In this document: one piece after another, positions 1 to 8,707 of the stretch
How positions within the stretch are numbered: position 1 is the first letter of the stretch
Layout: the number at the start of each line of letters is the position of its first letter
Assembly: GCA_031296915.1 (NCBI GenBank)
Contig: JAVDPC010000004.1
Coordinates: 124,001 to 188,000 of the forward strand
DNA: 64,000 nucleotides
DNA from: Cerasicoccus frondis
GTDB taxonomy: Bacteria > Verrucomicrobiota > Verrucomicrobiia > Opitutales > Cerasicoccaceae
Reading direction: 5' to 3'
Notes under the pieces: generated by a model
Database searches by the model: none
Seen by the model: only the letters and a program-made list of their open reading frames with translations
What the model was told of the DNA's origin: nothing
Program-made: the position numbers and the translations under genes

Positions 1-1
1 A

Positions 2-541
2 CGCTGGGAACTGGTTCAACAGCTCCTCGAATACAAGAAGTTCAAGGAAGCCTCCTACCAACTGCAGGACCTTGTGGAGCAACAGCAGGACTTGATACCG
101 CGCATTTACCGGGAGTCCAACGACCAAAAGGAATCGCGCCCCCTCAAGCCCACTGATAAAATCGAGCTCTGGAACTCCTTCAACATGGTCCTTCGCCGGT
201 TGGCCGAGGGCATGAAATCCGGCGAAATCAATGACGAACAAGTCTCCGTCGCGGATCGGATGGAATACATCCTCACGTTGATCGAGACCAAAGACGACTT
301 CAAGTTTACCGAGCTTTTCGAGGGCAAATCTTACGGCATCAACATGCTCGTTTCGACCTTCCTTGCGGTATTGGAGCTCACCCGCTTGAAGAAGCTGATC
401 GTCTTTCAGGACAACAATTACGGTGAAATCCGCTGTGAAAAGCGCATCCTGACGCCTGAAGACGACGAGGTCTTCGAAGATGAAGAAGCGATCGTCAGCG
501 AGTTCGACGCCGATAGTGACGGCAACACAGCCAACGCTTAG
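2..541 (+). CDS. scpA: Segregation and condensation protein A, 3' part
   Basis: This is the C-terminal ~179 residues of ScpA, the kleisin that bridges SMC heads with ScpB in chromosome condensation. The frame is open to the left edge, so the N-terminal part lies outside the window; a GTG at 74 is internal, not the start. The visible part opens with LLEYKKFKEA, a typical mid-ScpA motif. It ends with the winged-helix region (VADRMEYILTLIE, then STFLAVLELTRLKKLIVFQ) that contacts the SMC head. An acidic tail follows. It is read toward a repeat-rich spacer and converges on proB. Family assignment is firm from the motifs; partner genes are not visible. Confidence 0.85.
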   Translation, partial: RWELVQQLLEYKKFKEASYQLQDLVEQQQDLIPRIYRESNDQKESRPLKPTDKIELWNSFNMVLRRLAEGMKSGEINDEQVSVADRMEYILTLIETKDDFKFTELFEGKSYGINMLVSTFLAVLELTRLKKLIVFQDNNYGEIRCEKRILTPEDDEVFEDEEAIVSEFDADSDGNTANA

Positions 542-674
542 ATAGTGTTTTCAACGACTGGCGACGCCCGTCATCCTGAACGGACAGCATTTCCGCCCCC
601 CCTACTGGCGCAAGTTCGGCCGTCCGGCACTGCTGGCGGTGATAATTACCCGGCCGCCAATCCAGCTATTCCCA

Positions 675-856
675 AAAGCCTTATGCTATGTTTTGAAAAA
701 GCCTACTCGGTTGTTTTCAAAAAGCCTTATGCTATGTTTTGGAAAAGCCTTATGCTGTGTTAGCAAAACAACCGCTCGGTTGTTTCCCCAACATAGCATG
801 CTTTGTTGCCCGAACATAGCAGCGGTTGTTGCGCTGACATAGCCTCGGTTGTTTTC
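675..856. repeat. Array of short direct and inverted repeats between scpA and proB
   Basis: The 335-base gap between the convergent scpA and proB genes holds no credible gene. It contains two repeated units in both orientations. Unit A is ATGCTATGTT (near 683 and 730, variant at 752; inverted AACATAGCAT at 790, variant at 813). Unit B is CGGTTGTTTTC (708 and 846, variants at 777 and 823). The three forward A units sit inside a longer AAAAGCCTTATGCTATGTT context. AAACAACCG at 766-774 pairs with CGGTTGTTT at 777-785, and the outer A units can extend this stem. A role as bidirectional terminator is possible. Confidence 0.75.
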
Positions 857-876
857 ACCAAGACGCCTAAGCCTTT

Positions 877-2019
877 TTAACGCCGAATCAGCACCAGCTC
901 GTCGCGGTGGATCACTTCCAGCCGGGTCAACTCTGGGTGGGCTTGGGCGATCTCCGCGTTGCTCTTGCCCAAGAGCGGCAGCAAAGTCGCTTGATCAAAG
1001 TGGGCCACGCCCCGTGCAAAGACCACGCCCTCCGGGTCGGCAACACTGACCACGTCGCCTGAATCAAAGTCGCCCTCTGCCCGCACCACTCCCTTGGCCA
1101 ACAGACTGCTGCCCTTTTCCCGCAAAGCTTTCGCCGCGCCAACGTCCACCGTGAGCAGTCCGTGGGATTCCTGAAAATGCGCAATCCAGCGATGCCTTGC
1201 ATTGAGCGCTTGTTCGCCCGGCGCAAAAATGGTCCCGCTCGCCTTGCCATCCAGCAGCTTCAGCAAAATATTCGGTTCTTTGCCGTAGCCAATGAACACG
1301 GCGGCCCCCGACATCGTTGCGATGCGCGCGGCCTCAAGCTTAGTCACCATGCCGCCGGTGCCAGTCACGCTCTCCGACCCACCAGCCAGCGCCTCAATGT
1401 CCGCCGTAATCCGCTCAATAAACGGAATCACTTCACCCGTGCCCGCCCGATCAATCACGCCGGGCGCAGTGGAAAGTATCGAGAGCAAATCAGCCTTCAC
1501 CAAGCTGGCGACCAGCGACGAGAGCACGTCATTGTCGCCAAAGCCCAGCAGCTCCAGCTCCGCCTTGCTGACCGAGTCATTCTCATTGATGATCGGCACG
1601 ATGCCTTGGCTGATCAGCTCTTCGAGCAAATCGCGGACTGCCACATGACGACGGCGTCCGCGCACGTCATCGCGCGTCAAAAGTAACTGCGCCACGATGA
1701 TGCCATGCGGCGTGAAGGCGCCCTGCCAAGTCTCCGTCAGGATGCTCTGCCCAACCGCCGCGCAGGCCTGCTGCTCCGCCAAGCGACTGGGACGCTGCGT
1801 CAAACCAAGGCGCCCCATGCCCAAGCCCACCGCGCCCGAGCTGACCACGATGACCTCCAGTCCACGCTGCCGCATCTCGGCAATCTGCGCGGCAATCTGC
1901 TCCAAACACGCAGCATCCAGACGCCCCACGGTGGACGTCAATATACCCGTGCCGAGCTTAACGACGACCCGCTTAACGTTGCGGATTGCGGAATGCGGAT
2001 TGCGGAATGGTTCAGACAT
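877..2019 (-). CDS. proB: Glutamate 5-kinase
   Basis: ProB phosphorylates glutamate to gamma-glutamyl phosphate, the first step of proline synthesis. The 380-residue protein has the amino-acid-kinase fold (RVVVKLGTGIL near the N-terminus, VVSSGAVGLGMGRLG, then INENDSVS and FGDNDVLSS) and a C-terminal PUA-type region (roughly 280-380), as in full-length ProB. I chose the ATG at 2019; a TTG 33 bases upstream is also in frame. Residues about 4-14 (FRNPHSAIRN) are encoded by a short tandem repeat (gcggattgcggaat units), so the N-terminal tip is probably repeat-derived. It lies 113 bases downstream of frr. proA is not in the window. Confidence 0.93.
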   Translation of the reverse strand: MSEPFRNPHSAIRNVKRVVVKLGTGILTSTVGRLDAACLEQIAAQIAEMRQRGLEVIVVSSGAVGLGMGRLGLTQRPSRLAEQQACAAVGQSILTETWQGAFTPHGIIVAQLLLTRDDVRGRRRHVAVRDLLEELISQGIVPIINENDSVSKAELELLGFGDNDVLSSLVASLVKADLLSILSTAPGVIDRAGTGEVIPFIERITADIEALAGGSESVTGTGGMVTKLEAARIATMSGAAVFIGYGKEPNILLKLLDGKASGTIFAPGEQALNARHRWIAHFQESHGLLTVDVGAAKALREKGSSLLAKGVVRAEGDFDSGDVVSVADPEGVVFARGVAHFDQATLLPLLGKSNAEIAQAHPELTRLEVIHRDELVLIRR

Positions 2020-2132
2020 GGAAAGAAGCAGCTTGGCGATGAAACCCACCAAGCTGCAATAAATAACCGGTGCGGAAATGCGATGAGTAGGCGGCGATTA
2101 ATCCGCACTCGGCATTCCACGCTCCACATTCG
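1979..2132. repeat. Imperfect inverted repeat spanning the proB start
   Basis: A tandem run of gcggattgcggaat units at about 1979-2010 faces a related inverted run (atccgcactcggcattccac) at about 2099-2125. Together they could form a long imperfect hairpin in the frr-proB transcript. The left arm is inside the proB reading frame. Confidence 0.5.
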
Positions 2133-2693
2133 CTACACCTTGAGAAGCTCGGCTTCCTTGCTCTTCAGGTGCTCTTCGATTTCCTTGGTGAACTTGTCGG
2201 TCTCGGACTGGATTTCCTTTTCGTAAAGCTTGCGGTCGTCTTCGGAAATTTCCTTGTCCTTCTCCGACTGCTTCACGGCGTCCATCGCGTCACGACGGGC
2301 CGAACGAACACCCACTTTCCCCTGCTCTGCAAGGTTGTGGCACATCTTCACGAGGTCCTTGCGACGCTCCTTGGAAAGCTCGGGCAACGGGCAGAAAATC
2401 TTGTCGCCCATGATGTTGGGCGTAAAGCCGAGGTTCGCCTTCAGCAATGCGGCCTCAACACTCTTGATGACCGATTTATCCCAAGGCTGAACGCTGATCG
2501 TGCGCGCGTCCGGCGTGGTGATCGCAGCGACTTCCTTGAGCGCCATCATGCTGCCGTAGGCGTCCACTTGCACGGTTTCCACCATGGCGGGCGAGGCCTT
2601 GCCGGTGTGAATCGTGCTGAATTCGTGCAGGGTGTGATCGACAGCCTTCTTCATGCCGTCAGTCGCGATCATTAAAATTTCATCAGGGTCCAT
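2133..2693 (-). CDS. frr: Ribosome recycling factor
   Basis: RRF, with EF-G, splits post-termination ribosomes. At 186 residues it has the normal family length. The conserved FSTIHTGKASPAMVE near the N-terminus and ERRKDLVKMCHNLAEQGKVG in the second half of the three-helix bundle identify it. It follows pyrH by 86 bases, the common bacterial pyrH-frr pairing. Here proB follows instead of the frequently seen uppS/cdsA. Confidence 0.97.
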   Translation of the reverse strand: MDPDEILMIATDGMKKAVDHTLHEFSTIHTGKASPAMVETVQVDAYGSMMALKEVAAITTPDARTISVQPWDKSVIKSVEAALLKANLGFTPNIMGDKIFCPLPELSKERRKDLVKMCHNLAEQGKVGVRSARRDAMDAVKQSEKDKEISEDDRKLYEKEIQSETDKFTKEIEEHLKSKEAELLKV

Positions 2694-2779
2694 GCCGAGG
2701 ATTTCAATCCGGTTTACTCACGGTGTAAAGCGCAGAAGCGCGACCGAACTCAACTAGACGCGAGTTTCGCAACGTGCAG

Positions 2780-3529
2780 TTAGCTCACCAGCGTGCCGAT
2801 CGCCTCGCCACTGACTGCGCGCAGAATGCTATCTTTTTCGTTCATGTCGAAGACGATGATCGGCATCTCGTTGTCCAGACAGAGCGAGAACGCCGTCGAA
2901 TCCATGACCGCATATTGATTCTTCAACGCATCGATAAAGGTAATGTTATCGAACTTCTTGGCGTCTGGATTCTTCACCGGGTCGGAGTCATAAATGCCGT
3001 CAACCTTGGTCGCCTTCATGATGACATCGGCGCCGATTTCACTCGCGCGCAACGCGGCAGTGGTGTCGGTGGAGAAATACGGATTCCCGGTGCCCGCCAC
3101 AAAGATGACCACGCGGCCTTTTTCCAAGTGACGAATCGCACGACGCAAAATGAATGGCTCGGCGACTTCCTCGATGTGCAACGCGCTTTGCACGCGGACG
3201 GGTACGCCGTTCTTTTCGAGGCAGTCCATCAGCGCGAGCCCATTGATCATCGTCGCCATCATGCCCATGAAGTCGCCCGTGGTGCGGTCGACCTTTTGGT
3301 CACTCGCCGCGCCAAGCTTGCCGCGGAAAATGTTGCCGCCGCCCACAACGAGGCAGACTTGCACGCCGAGGTCGTGAACTTTTTTAATTTCAAGCGCGAT
3401 GCGCTGGAGGATTTCCCCGCTGATCGTATCGCCAGAAGCACGATCGCCTAACGCCTCGCCGCTCAGTTTTAAGACGATGCGTTGATATTTCGGGGAGGAG
3501 GGAGTTTCACCAGTGGATGCGTCAGCCAT
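2780..3529 (-). CDS. pyrH: UMP kinase
   Basis: PyrH phosphorylates UMP to UDP with ATP in pyrimidine nucleotide synthesis. The 249-residue protein carries the bacterial UMP-kinase signatures [38 protein letters not shown] and the [17 protein letters not shown] nucleotide-binding stretch. An N-terminal tail of about 15 Ser/Thr/Pro-rich residues precedes the fold. It is probably the first gene of pyrH-frr-proB; the kinase gene upstream ends 63 bases earlier on the same strand. Confidence 0.97.
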   Translation of the reverse strand: MADASTGETPSSPKYQRIVLKLSGEALGDRASGDTISGEILQRIALEIKKVHDLGVQVCLVVGGGNIFRGKLGAASDQKVDRTTGDFMGMMATMINGLALMDCLEKNGVPVRVQSALHIEEVAEPFILRRAIRHLEKGRVVIFVAGTGNPYFSTDTTAALRASEIGADVIMKATKVDGIYDSDPVKNPDAKKFDNITFIDALKNQYAVMDSTAFSLCLDNEMPIIVFDMNEKDSILRAVSGEAIGTLVS

Positions 3530-3592
3530 TGCAGGGCATGTTTAAGCCACCAACCAGGGAGGCCGTCAATCACTTTGCCAAAATGATGGGAT

Positions 3593-4687
3593 TTATGTCA
3601 TCTCCAAAACCGGCTCGTCATGCTTTTGGGGAAGCGAGAAGCAGAAGGTGCTGCCAGCGCCGACCTCCGACTCCACCCAGAGCTTACCTCCGTGCTTCTC
3701 CAGCACGCGACGGCAAAAGCCCAAGCCAATGCCCTTGCCGACGCTGGAGTGATGGCGGTAGAACATGCTGAAAATCTTTTCCTGATCCTCACGTGCGATG
3801 CCCTGCCCGTTGTCACTGATGAAGATCCGGTGCTCGCCATCGTGCAATTCTCCGTAAATCTTGATCTCCAGAAACGCATCCCGTCGATAGCGAATGGCGT
3901 TGACCAACAGGTTTTGCAGGACCTGCTTAATGATCGTTTCACTCGCGACGACACGCGGCAGGTCGCCCATGATTTCGATGCTGTAGTCCTTGCTTGGATG
4001 CAGGAGCAGGCAATATTGAATAACCTCAGTGGCAACCTGATTTAAATCGACCCAACTGATGCGCTCCAAGCTGTCTTCTGTCGTCAGCTTCAGCAAGTCA
4101 CTGATTAACTGGCGGAGGTGTTCGCCGGATTTAACGCCCAGTTGGATGGCGTCCCGAATGTCTGGATTGGCTTCCGCCGGCAGTGCGTCCTGCGCCAGCC
4201 AAAGCGCCGTCGCCATCGTCTGCACGGGATTGGCGATCTCGTGCGCCAACAGGCTTCCAAAGCGCTCCAACTCCTGATTTTTATGCGCCAACTGACAGAG
4301 GATGCGCTTTCGCTCAACGGCGTGGGTAATGGATTTCTCCAGCGTGTTGCTGTCCAGGGAGTATTTGTCGATGTAGTCCTGAGCCCCGGCGGCAAGAGCG
4401 CGCTCAATCAAGTCGTCTTCCGAGAGTGAAGTCAGGACAATGATCGCGGTGTTCGGCGCATAAGCCGTGGCCAAGTCGATGGTTTCCATCGGCGAGCTGT
4501 CGGGAAGACTCAGGTCCAGCAGGATCACGTCGAAATTGTTTTCCTTCAACAGGCGATCCGCCTCGGCTGAAGACTGAGCACGAACCAGGGACTTCACATT
4601 CATCTGGTTTGCCGAGAGCAGCCCTCTGATGATGTCGAAATGGTCGTCATTGTCCTCGACGACAAACACGTTGTATTTGCTTCTCAT
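3593..4687 (-). CDS. Receiver-histidine kinase, last gene of the phytochrome module
   Basis: This 364-residue cytoplasmic protein joins an N-terminal receiver (about 5-125; acceptor D58 in FDVILLDLSLPD) to a HisKA/HATPase core. H149 in FGSLLAHEIANP is the likely phospho-acceptor. N-box (LLVNAIRYR), G1 (DNGQGI) and G2 (GKGIGLGF) boxes are intact. The ATG at 4687 shares one base with the stop of the upstream response regulator (TAATG), which decides the start over a longer frame to 4741. No transmembrane or sensory domain is visible, so its input is probably phosphotransfer to D58. That makes it the likely downstream relay of the light sensor; its target is unknown. Confidence 0.88.
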   Translation of the reverse strand: MRSKYNVFVVEDNDDHFDIIRGLLSANQMNVKSLVRAQSSAEADRLLKENNFDVILLDLSLPDSSPMETIDLATAYAPNTAIIVLTSLSEDDLIERALAAGAQDYIDKYSLDSNTLEKSITHAVERKRILCQLAHKNQELERFGSLLAHEIANPVQTMATALWLAQDALPAEANPDIRDAIQLGVKSGEHLRQLISDLLKLTTEDSLERISWVDLNQVATEVIQYCLLLHPSKDYSIEIMGDLPRVVASETIIKQVLQNLLVNAIRYRRDAFLEIKIYGELHDGEHRIFISDNGQGIAREDQEKIFSMFYRHHSSVGKGIGLGFCRRVLEKHGGKLWVESEVGAGSTFCFSLPQKHDEPVLEMT

Positions 4688-5148
4688 TACTCTGTTGAAT
4701 CGAATGGCGTGGCTTGGTTCCAGACTCCCCAATACACACAAAGCACGCTAACCATCTGCCGGAAATCAGCAAATTCCATGGGCTTTTTCAGGTATGAATT
4801 GGCGCCCAGTTGATAGGCGCGCTCGACATCGTGCCGGGCGTTGGACGTTGAAAAAACGACGGTGGGCAACGCCGCAAAACGTGGCGTCTCACGGATCTCC
4901 TCCAGTAGTTCGAACCCGCTCATGCCGGGCAGCTTCAAATCTAGCAGCAGGAGGTCTGGCGTCTCAGCGTTGGCAAAGTCCCCTCGCTTGAACAGGCAAT
5001 CCAGCGCCTCGGCCCCATCGCGCACCCGCGTCAGTTGCACAGAAATTGGCGCACTTTCCAGACTGCGTTCGACGAGGCAGACGTGGTCATCCTCATCTTC
5101 GGCCAGCAGCAGCTTGAACCGGACTTCTTCTGTATTCGGCTCACTCAT
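4687..5148 (-). CDS. Single-domain response regulator (Rcp1-like)
   Basis: A 153-residue CheY-like receiver with no output domain. The acidic pocket (AEDEDDH), acceptor D70 in PDLLLLDLKLPGMSGFE, the Ser/Thr switch in VVFSTS and the Lys in NSYLKKP are all present. The longer loops and C-terminal extension resemble the Rcp1/Cph1-partner type that takes phosphate from phytochrome kinases. Its ATG overlaps the phytochrome stop by 8 bases and its stop overlaps the next kinase by one base, so translation is coupled. It is very likely the direct phosphate acceptor of the adjacent bacteriophytochrome. Confidence 0.9.
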   Translation of the reverse strand: MSEPNTEEVRFKLLLAEDEDDHVCLVERSLESAPISVQLTRVRDGAEALDCLFKRGDFANAETPDLLLLDLKLPGMSGFELLEEIRETPRFAALPTVVFSTSNARHDVERAYQLGANSYLKKPMEFADFRQMVSVLCVYWGVWNQATPFDSTE

Positions 5149-7348
5149 TGATTACGGGTAGCTTGATCCAAAACTCAGCGCCTTCTCCGGGTTCGGAGAT
5201 CACCCCGCAACTGCCGCCATGCCGCTGCGCAATCTTCAACACGGACGCCAGCCCAACGCCCGAGCCGCGCGTTTTTGAATCAAGCCGTTGGAACAGGCGG
5301 AAAATCCGCTGATGATACTTCGGTTTTATCCCGGCCCCGTTATCCCGAACACGGTAGACGCAGTGGTCCGCATCCACCTCGCCCAGAATCTCAATGCGCG
5401 GCTTTTCGGCGGTGCAACCATACTTCAAAGCGTTGTCCACGAGGTTCTGAAACAAGCGCGAAATCTCCCCATAGCAACCGTGGCAATCGGGCAAATCTGG
5501 CTGACAGACGATCTCAGCGCCCGCCTCCCGGATCTTGATTTCCAGGTCGACCAAGATGTCTGAGACAAGTTCATCCAAGTTGATGGCGGTAACTTTTCCC
5601 TTGGCCCCGATACGCGAAAACGCCAGCAGCTCCTCGATAAACTCCGCCATGCGATCACTGGCGCGCTGAATGCGCTGCAGGTTGTCCTGCGCGCTCTCAA
5701 ACTGCCCTTTGGCGACGTCTTCCATCAACGCGCCCGAAAACGCCTTGATCGTCACCAAAGGCGATTTCAAGTCGTGCGAAACAGAATACGTAAACTGCTC
5801 GATCTCTTCATTCTTCGCGAGTAGCTGGTCATTCAGGCGGTTTAATTCGTCGTTGCGCTTGATGACAAAAGCCATGAGCCATGACTGCAAATCCTCGACG
5901 ATCGACACATCCGCCTCTGTCCAGGCCTCAGACTGCCCCTTGACCATTTCCTTCCACTCCTCAAACGAATTGCGCGGAGTCAGCGGCTTGACCGCACCCT
6001 CCTCCTCCGGGCGCCCGGCCCAACGGATTTCCTGTACGCGCTCCACCCGATAAAAGGTCAGCTTCCAATCCGCGCCAAGCGGCAGCATCGCCAGCCCGGC
6101 GCAACTACCCGACCGCTGCGCCGCCACCGGGAAGTCCGCCTGAATACTTTGGGAAAACTTTGCCGCGCCTTCCAAATGCCCCCACTTCAAGGCTTCGAAA
6201 AATCCGTCCTCCGGCGTGGTCCCAACCGAGAGCGTCGCACCATCCGCCCAGAGGGTGAAGCCATCCGCGCGCACCGCCTTGAGCAGCGGCGTGGCGTTCG
6301 CCTGCAACGCTTCCGCCAGGGAATCGCAGTCGGATATTGCTTTACCCAACGCGATCAGGCTGTGCCGACGTTGAGCAACCTGCTCCGACTCCTCGTGCTT
6401 GAGCTTGGTCGCCATCTGGGCGGAAACGAGTTGCCCCAGGTAAACGCACGATAGGCGCGTGGTGTACGGCACAAACATCGGGCCTGAATAGTGGTGACAG
6501 GCAATTAGGCCCCACAGCTCCGGCCCATTCATGAGAGACACCGACATCGAGGCCGTGACATCCATGTTCTTCAAGTATTGAATGTGCACCGGAGACACCG
6601 AGCGGAGCACGCAATCACTCATGTCCATGATTGGCAGGTCGGCAGGCAGCAACGCTGCGGGCTCGGCGTGTATGTCGTAGATGAGGCGGATCCAGTTGCG
6701 CTGATAAAGTTTGCGGGCCTGCCTCGGAATATCGGTTGCCGGATAATGCAGCCCCAAAAAAGCCTCCAGGTCACCCCGCTTAGCCTCGCCGACCACTTCG
6801 CCATGTCCTTCCGGCTCAAAGCGATAAAACATGACACGATCGAAGCCCGTGGCCTCCCTCACCTGCTCGCAGATGAAGTGCGCCGCATTGACCATCGAAT
6901 CGCAACCAGTAATGTAGGAAAGGCACTTCTGCGTCAGCTCATAGTGCTCGGAAAAACCTTGTGCGTAGTAGTGGGCGCGCTCGCCGGGATTCTCGAATTC
7001 CAGCACGATGTCCCCATCATTAAAATGCCCGATGCAATCGAACGGCGCTTTGCCGCGTGGCAGATTGAGCGTAATCCCCATCGGGTTCGCATAGTTGCGA
7101 GCGGCATTCGACAGACGATAAATTAAGTCATCGCGATTGGCGTCTTCCACATAACGGAGCACGCACTGGCCCAGCAAGGTGTCGGGCTCGATGCCAAAGA
7201 CGTCCGCAACATTCGCAGATACCCGGAGGATGCGGTAGTCCTTCGCATCCAGCACCATCATGACACCATGCGGCTGCACGCCGCCCAGCAAATGGATTGG
7301 TTCCTTGTCGCAATCAGTCAGTAGTTTGGGGTCCAGTTCCGATTCCAT
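5141..7348 (-). CDS. bphP: Bacteriophytochrome sensor histidine kinase
   Basis: A red/far-red photoreceptor kinase of 735 residues: PAS (about 10-115), GAF (about 135-300), PHY (about 315-490) and HisKA/HATPase (about 505-735). C13 in TDCDKEPIHLLGGVQPHG is the expected biliverdin attachment cysteine. The GAF domain has HYPATDIPRQARKLY in place of the usual PASDIP, and SPVHIQYLKNM supplies the chromophore-pocket histidine. The kinase H-box is SVSHDLKSPL near residue 525, with DNGAGI and GSGVGL following. I chose ATG 7348, two bases after the heme oxygenase stop; a TTG at 7369 would overlap it. The gene order predicts biliverdin supply, photosensing and phosphotransfer in one operon. Confidence 0.95.
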   Translation of the reverse strand: MESELDPKLLTDCDKEPIHLLGGVQPHGVMMVLDAKDYRILRVSANVADVFGIEPDTLLGQCVLRYVEDANRDDLIYRLSNAARNYANPMGITLNLPRGKAPFDCIGHFNDGDIVLEFENPGERAHYYAQGFSEHYELTQKCLSYITGCDSMVNAAHFICEQVREATGFDRVMFYRFEPEGHGEVVGEAKRGDLEAFLGLHYPATDIPRQARKLYQRNWIRLIYDIHAEPAALLPADLPIMDMSDCVLRSVSPVHIQYLKNMDVTASMSVSLMNGPELWGLIACHHYSGPMFVPYTTRLSCVYLGQLVSAQMATKLKHEESEQVAQRRHSLIALGKAISDCDSLAEALQANATPLLKAVRADGFTLWADGATLSVGTTPEDGFFEALKWGHLEGAAKFSQSIQADFPVAAQRSGSCAGLAMLPLGADWKLTFYRVERVQEIRWAGRPEEEGAVKPLTPRNSFEEWKEMVKGQSEAWTEADVSIVEDLQSWLMAFVIKRNDELNRLNDQLLAKNEEIEQFTYSVSHDLKSPLVTIKAFSGALMEDVAKGQFESAQDNLQRIQRASDRMAEFIEELLAFSRIGAKGKVTAINLDELVSDILVDLEIKIREAGAEIVCQPDLPDCHGCYGEISRLFQNLVDNALKYGCTAEKPRIEILGEVDADHCVYRVRDNGAGIKPKYHQRIFRLFQRLDSKTRGSGVGLASVLKIAQRHGGSCGVISEPGEGAEFWIKLPVINE

Positions 7349-7350
7349 CC

Positions 7351-7947
7351 CTAGGGGCGTTGATACCAATCGAGGAAAATTTGATAAGTTTGCTGGGCGG
7401 ATTCCACCGCAGACGACGCCTCAACTGCAGATAGATTTTCGTCTAACCAGCCATAGAAACGCATCAGGGCCGCGCGGCAGGCTTGGGGATCATCCAACAT
7501 GAAAAAACTTCCGCCAGTGGACGCCGTCAAACTCAAGCCATTGCGCAAACGCTGCGCCAATACCTGAGCGCCATGGATTGAGCCAGCCCACACGTAGGCC
7601 AGCCCATAGAGCGATGCTGGCGTTGACTTGATTTCAGAAAAATCAGCATACCGCACACCCTCAGCCTTAAAGTCATCGCCAAAGAGCACGCCCAAATCTT
7701 CCTGCAAGCGCTCCGATCTTAACAGCAGTTTCAGATACGGGTGCTCGGAAAATAAACTGGAATCATGCAAACACTGCTCCAAAGGGGCCCAGACTGAGAA
7801 CAACTCAAGCAGCCACTGCCGATAGACAGTCAACTCGGAGCAACTCAGTCGAGCAGACATGATATGCTCCAGTTCATCATGCGACTTACGTGTCCGCTGG
7901 CGGACGAGTTGGGTGAATTGGTCGGAGGCAGACTGAGTGATTGGCAT
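7351..7947 (-). CDS. bphO: Biliverdin-forming heme oxygenase
   Basis: A 198-residue heme-oxygenase-fold protein that would open heme to biliverdin, the chromophore of the phytochrome encoded next. H23 in RTRKSHDELEH fits the proximal heme ligand position. The distal helix is represented by LAYVWAGSIHGAQVLAQRL, a variant of the usual GSxLG motif. Length matches bacterial BphO. It is the first gene of the four-gene module and lies 2 bases before bphP. The electron donor is not in the window. Confidence 0.87.
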   Translation of the reverse strand: MPITQSASDQFTQLVRQRTRKSHDELEHIMSARLSCSELTVYRQWLLELFSVWAPLEQCLHDSSLFSEHPYLKLLLRSERLQEDLGVLFGDDFKAEGVRYADFSEIKSTPASLYGLAYVWAGSIHGAQVLAQRLRNGLSLTASTGGSFFMLDDPQACRAALMRFYGWLDENLSAVEASSAVESAQQTYQIFLDWYQRP

Positions 7948-7995
7948 CAGGAAAATAGGCGGTCGCTGAAAATCTGATCAAAGGAAGTTAACGCT

Positions 7996-8182
7996 ATCAT
8001 ACCAGAGCCAAAAAGCAAATTCTGCAAAAAAACCGCCCGCTGAAATGCAAGATGCCTCTCAATCAGGCAAATCATAGTGCATTTTGCACGGCCTTAGCGA
8101 TCGCTCAAATAAGTATATCACTCATAATGAATAGCTTACAAAACACCTATATCTAGGGTCCAAAAAATGCAATGCCTAAGGC
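7996..8182. promoter_or_regulatory. Divergent AT-rich region upstream of bphO, with two palindromes
   Basis: The 235-base gap between bphO and the plus-strand gene at 8183 is AT-rich. A minus-strand TATGAT (8001-7996) about 50 bases before the bphO ATG is a possible -10 element, without a convincing -35. GTGCA-TTT-TGCAC at 8077-8089 is a compact inverted repeat. ATGCCT-A-AGGCAT at 8172-8184 overlaps the predicted start codon at 8183. No regulator can be assigned. Confidence 0.35.
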
Positions 8183-8647
8183 ATGCTACCAAAAATCAAT
8201 ACACACACGCTCATAAACGAAATCATGTCACTGTATTCACTTGAATGCAGTTTAATAAAACTCGACGAACTGACTGACGACACGCCTCACTGTCGCGATG
8301 CCTGGGAAACCTTTATCGACAACGGCCGTGCACGCCGGGAAATCCTGCACTACGCAATTCGTGAAGCCAAGGAGTCCCTTGAAGAACGGAGTTTGGAGAC
8401 GGTCATCAACCACTTTCCGGAAGAGAAATTTCTGAGCATCGACCGCAATAAGACGATCTCACGGTTCCACATGGTTTACAGCGAAGTCTTGAAGGATTGC
8501 GAAGCTCTTGGAGATCAGCGGATGGCCCGTAAAATAAACTTGGCCGAATCCTTCATCCCACGAACTGAGACTACCGCAACGCAAATGACAGCAACCCCGG
8601 AAGGAAAGCAGCGAAAGCAGTCTTCGCCCAAGCTGAAAATAGCCTGA
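8183..8647 (+). CDS. Hypothetical protein, mostly helical
   Basis: I do not recognise this 154-residue protein. It has no signal peptide or membrane segment. The first ~125 residues are charged and look helical (DAWETFIDNGRARREILHYA, REAKESLEERSLET), followed by a Thr/Lys/Gln-rich disordered tail. The ATG at 8183 lies in a 13-base palindrome and has no clear ribosome binding site; an ATG at 8225 (MSLYSLECS) is an alternative. It is divergent from the phytochrome module and separated from guaA by a hairpin. A link to light signalling is only positional. Confidence 0.6.
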   Translation: MLPKINTHTLINEIMSLYSLECSLIKLDELTDDTPHCRDAWETFIDNGRARREILHYAIREAKESLEERSLETVINHFPEEKFLSIDRNKTISRFHMVYSEVLKDCEALGDQRMARKINLAESFIPRTETTATQMTATPEGKQRKQSSPKLKIA

Positions 8648-8671
8648 AAGGCAGACGGCGAGAGATAACAG

Positions 8672-8697
8672 CCTGGTCGAGCAATTGCTCAACCAGG
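8672..8697. terminator. 26-base hairpin between convergent genes
   Basis: CCTGGT-c-GAGCAATTGCTC-a-ACCAGG is a nearly perfect palindrome between the end of the hypothetical gene (8647) and the end of guaA (8708). It could stop transcription from both sides. No long U-tract follows on either strand, so intrinsic termination is not certain. Confidence 0.5.
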
Positions 8698-8707
8698 AAA
8701 CCAGCGA

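Noticed and set aside
545..842. Small plus-strand frames in the scpA-proB gap
   Set aside because: They are made of the repeated units there and have no independent support.
675..856. Possible CRISPR array
   Set aside because: Units are short, irregularly spaced and in both orientations, with no uniform spacers or cas genes.
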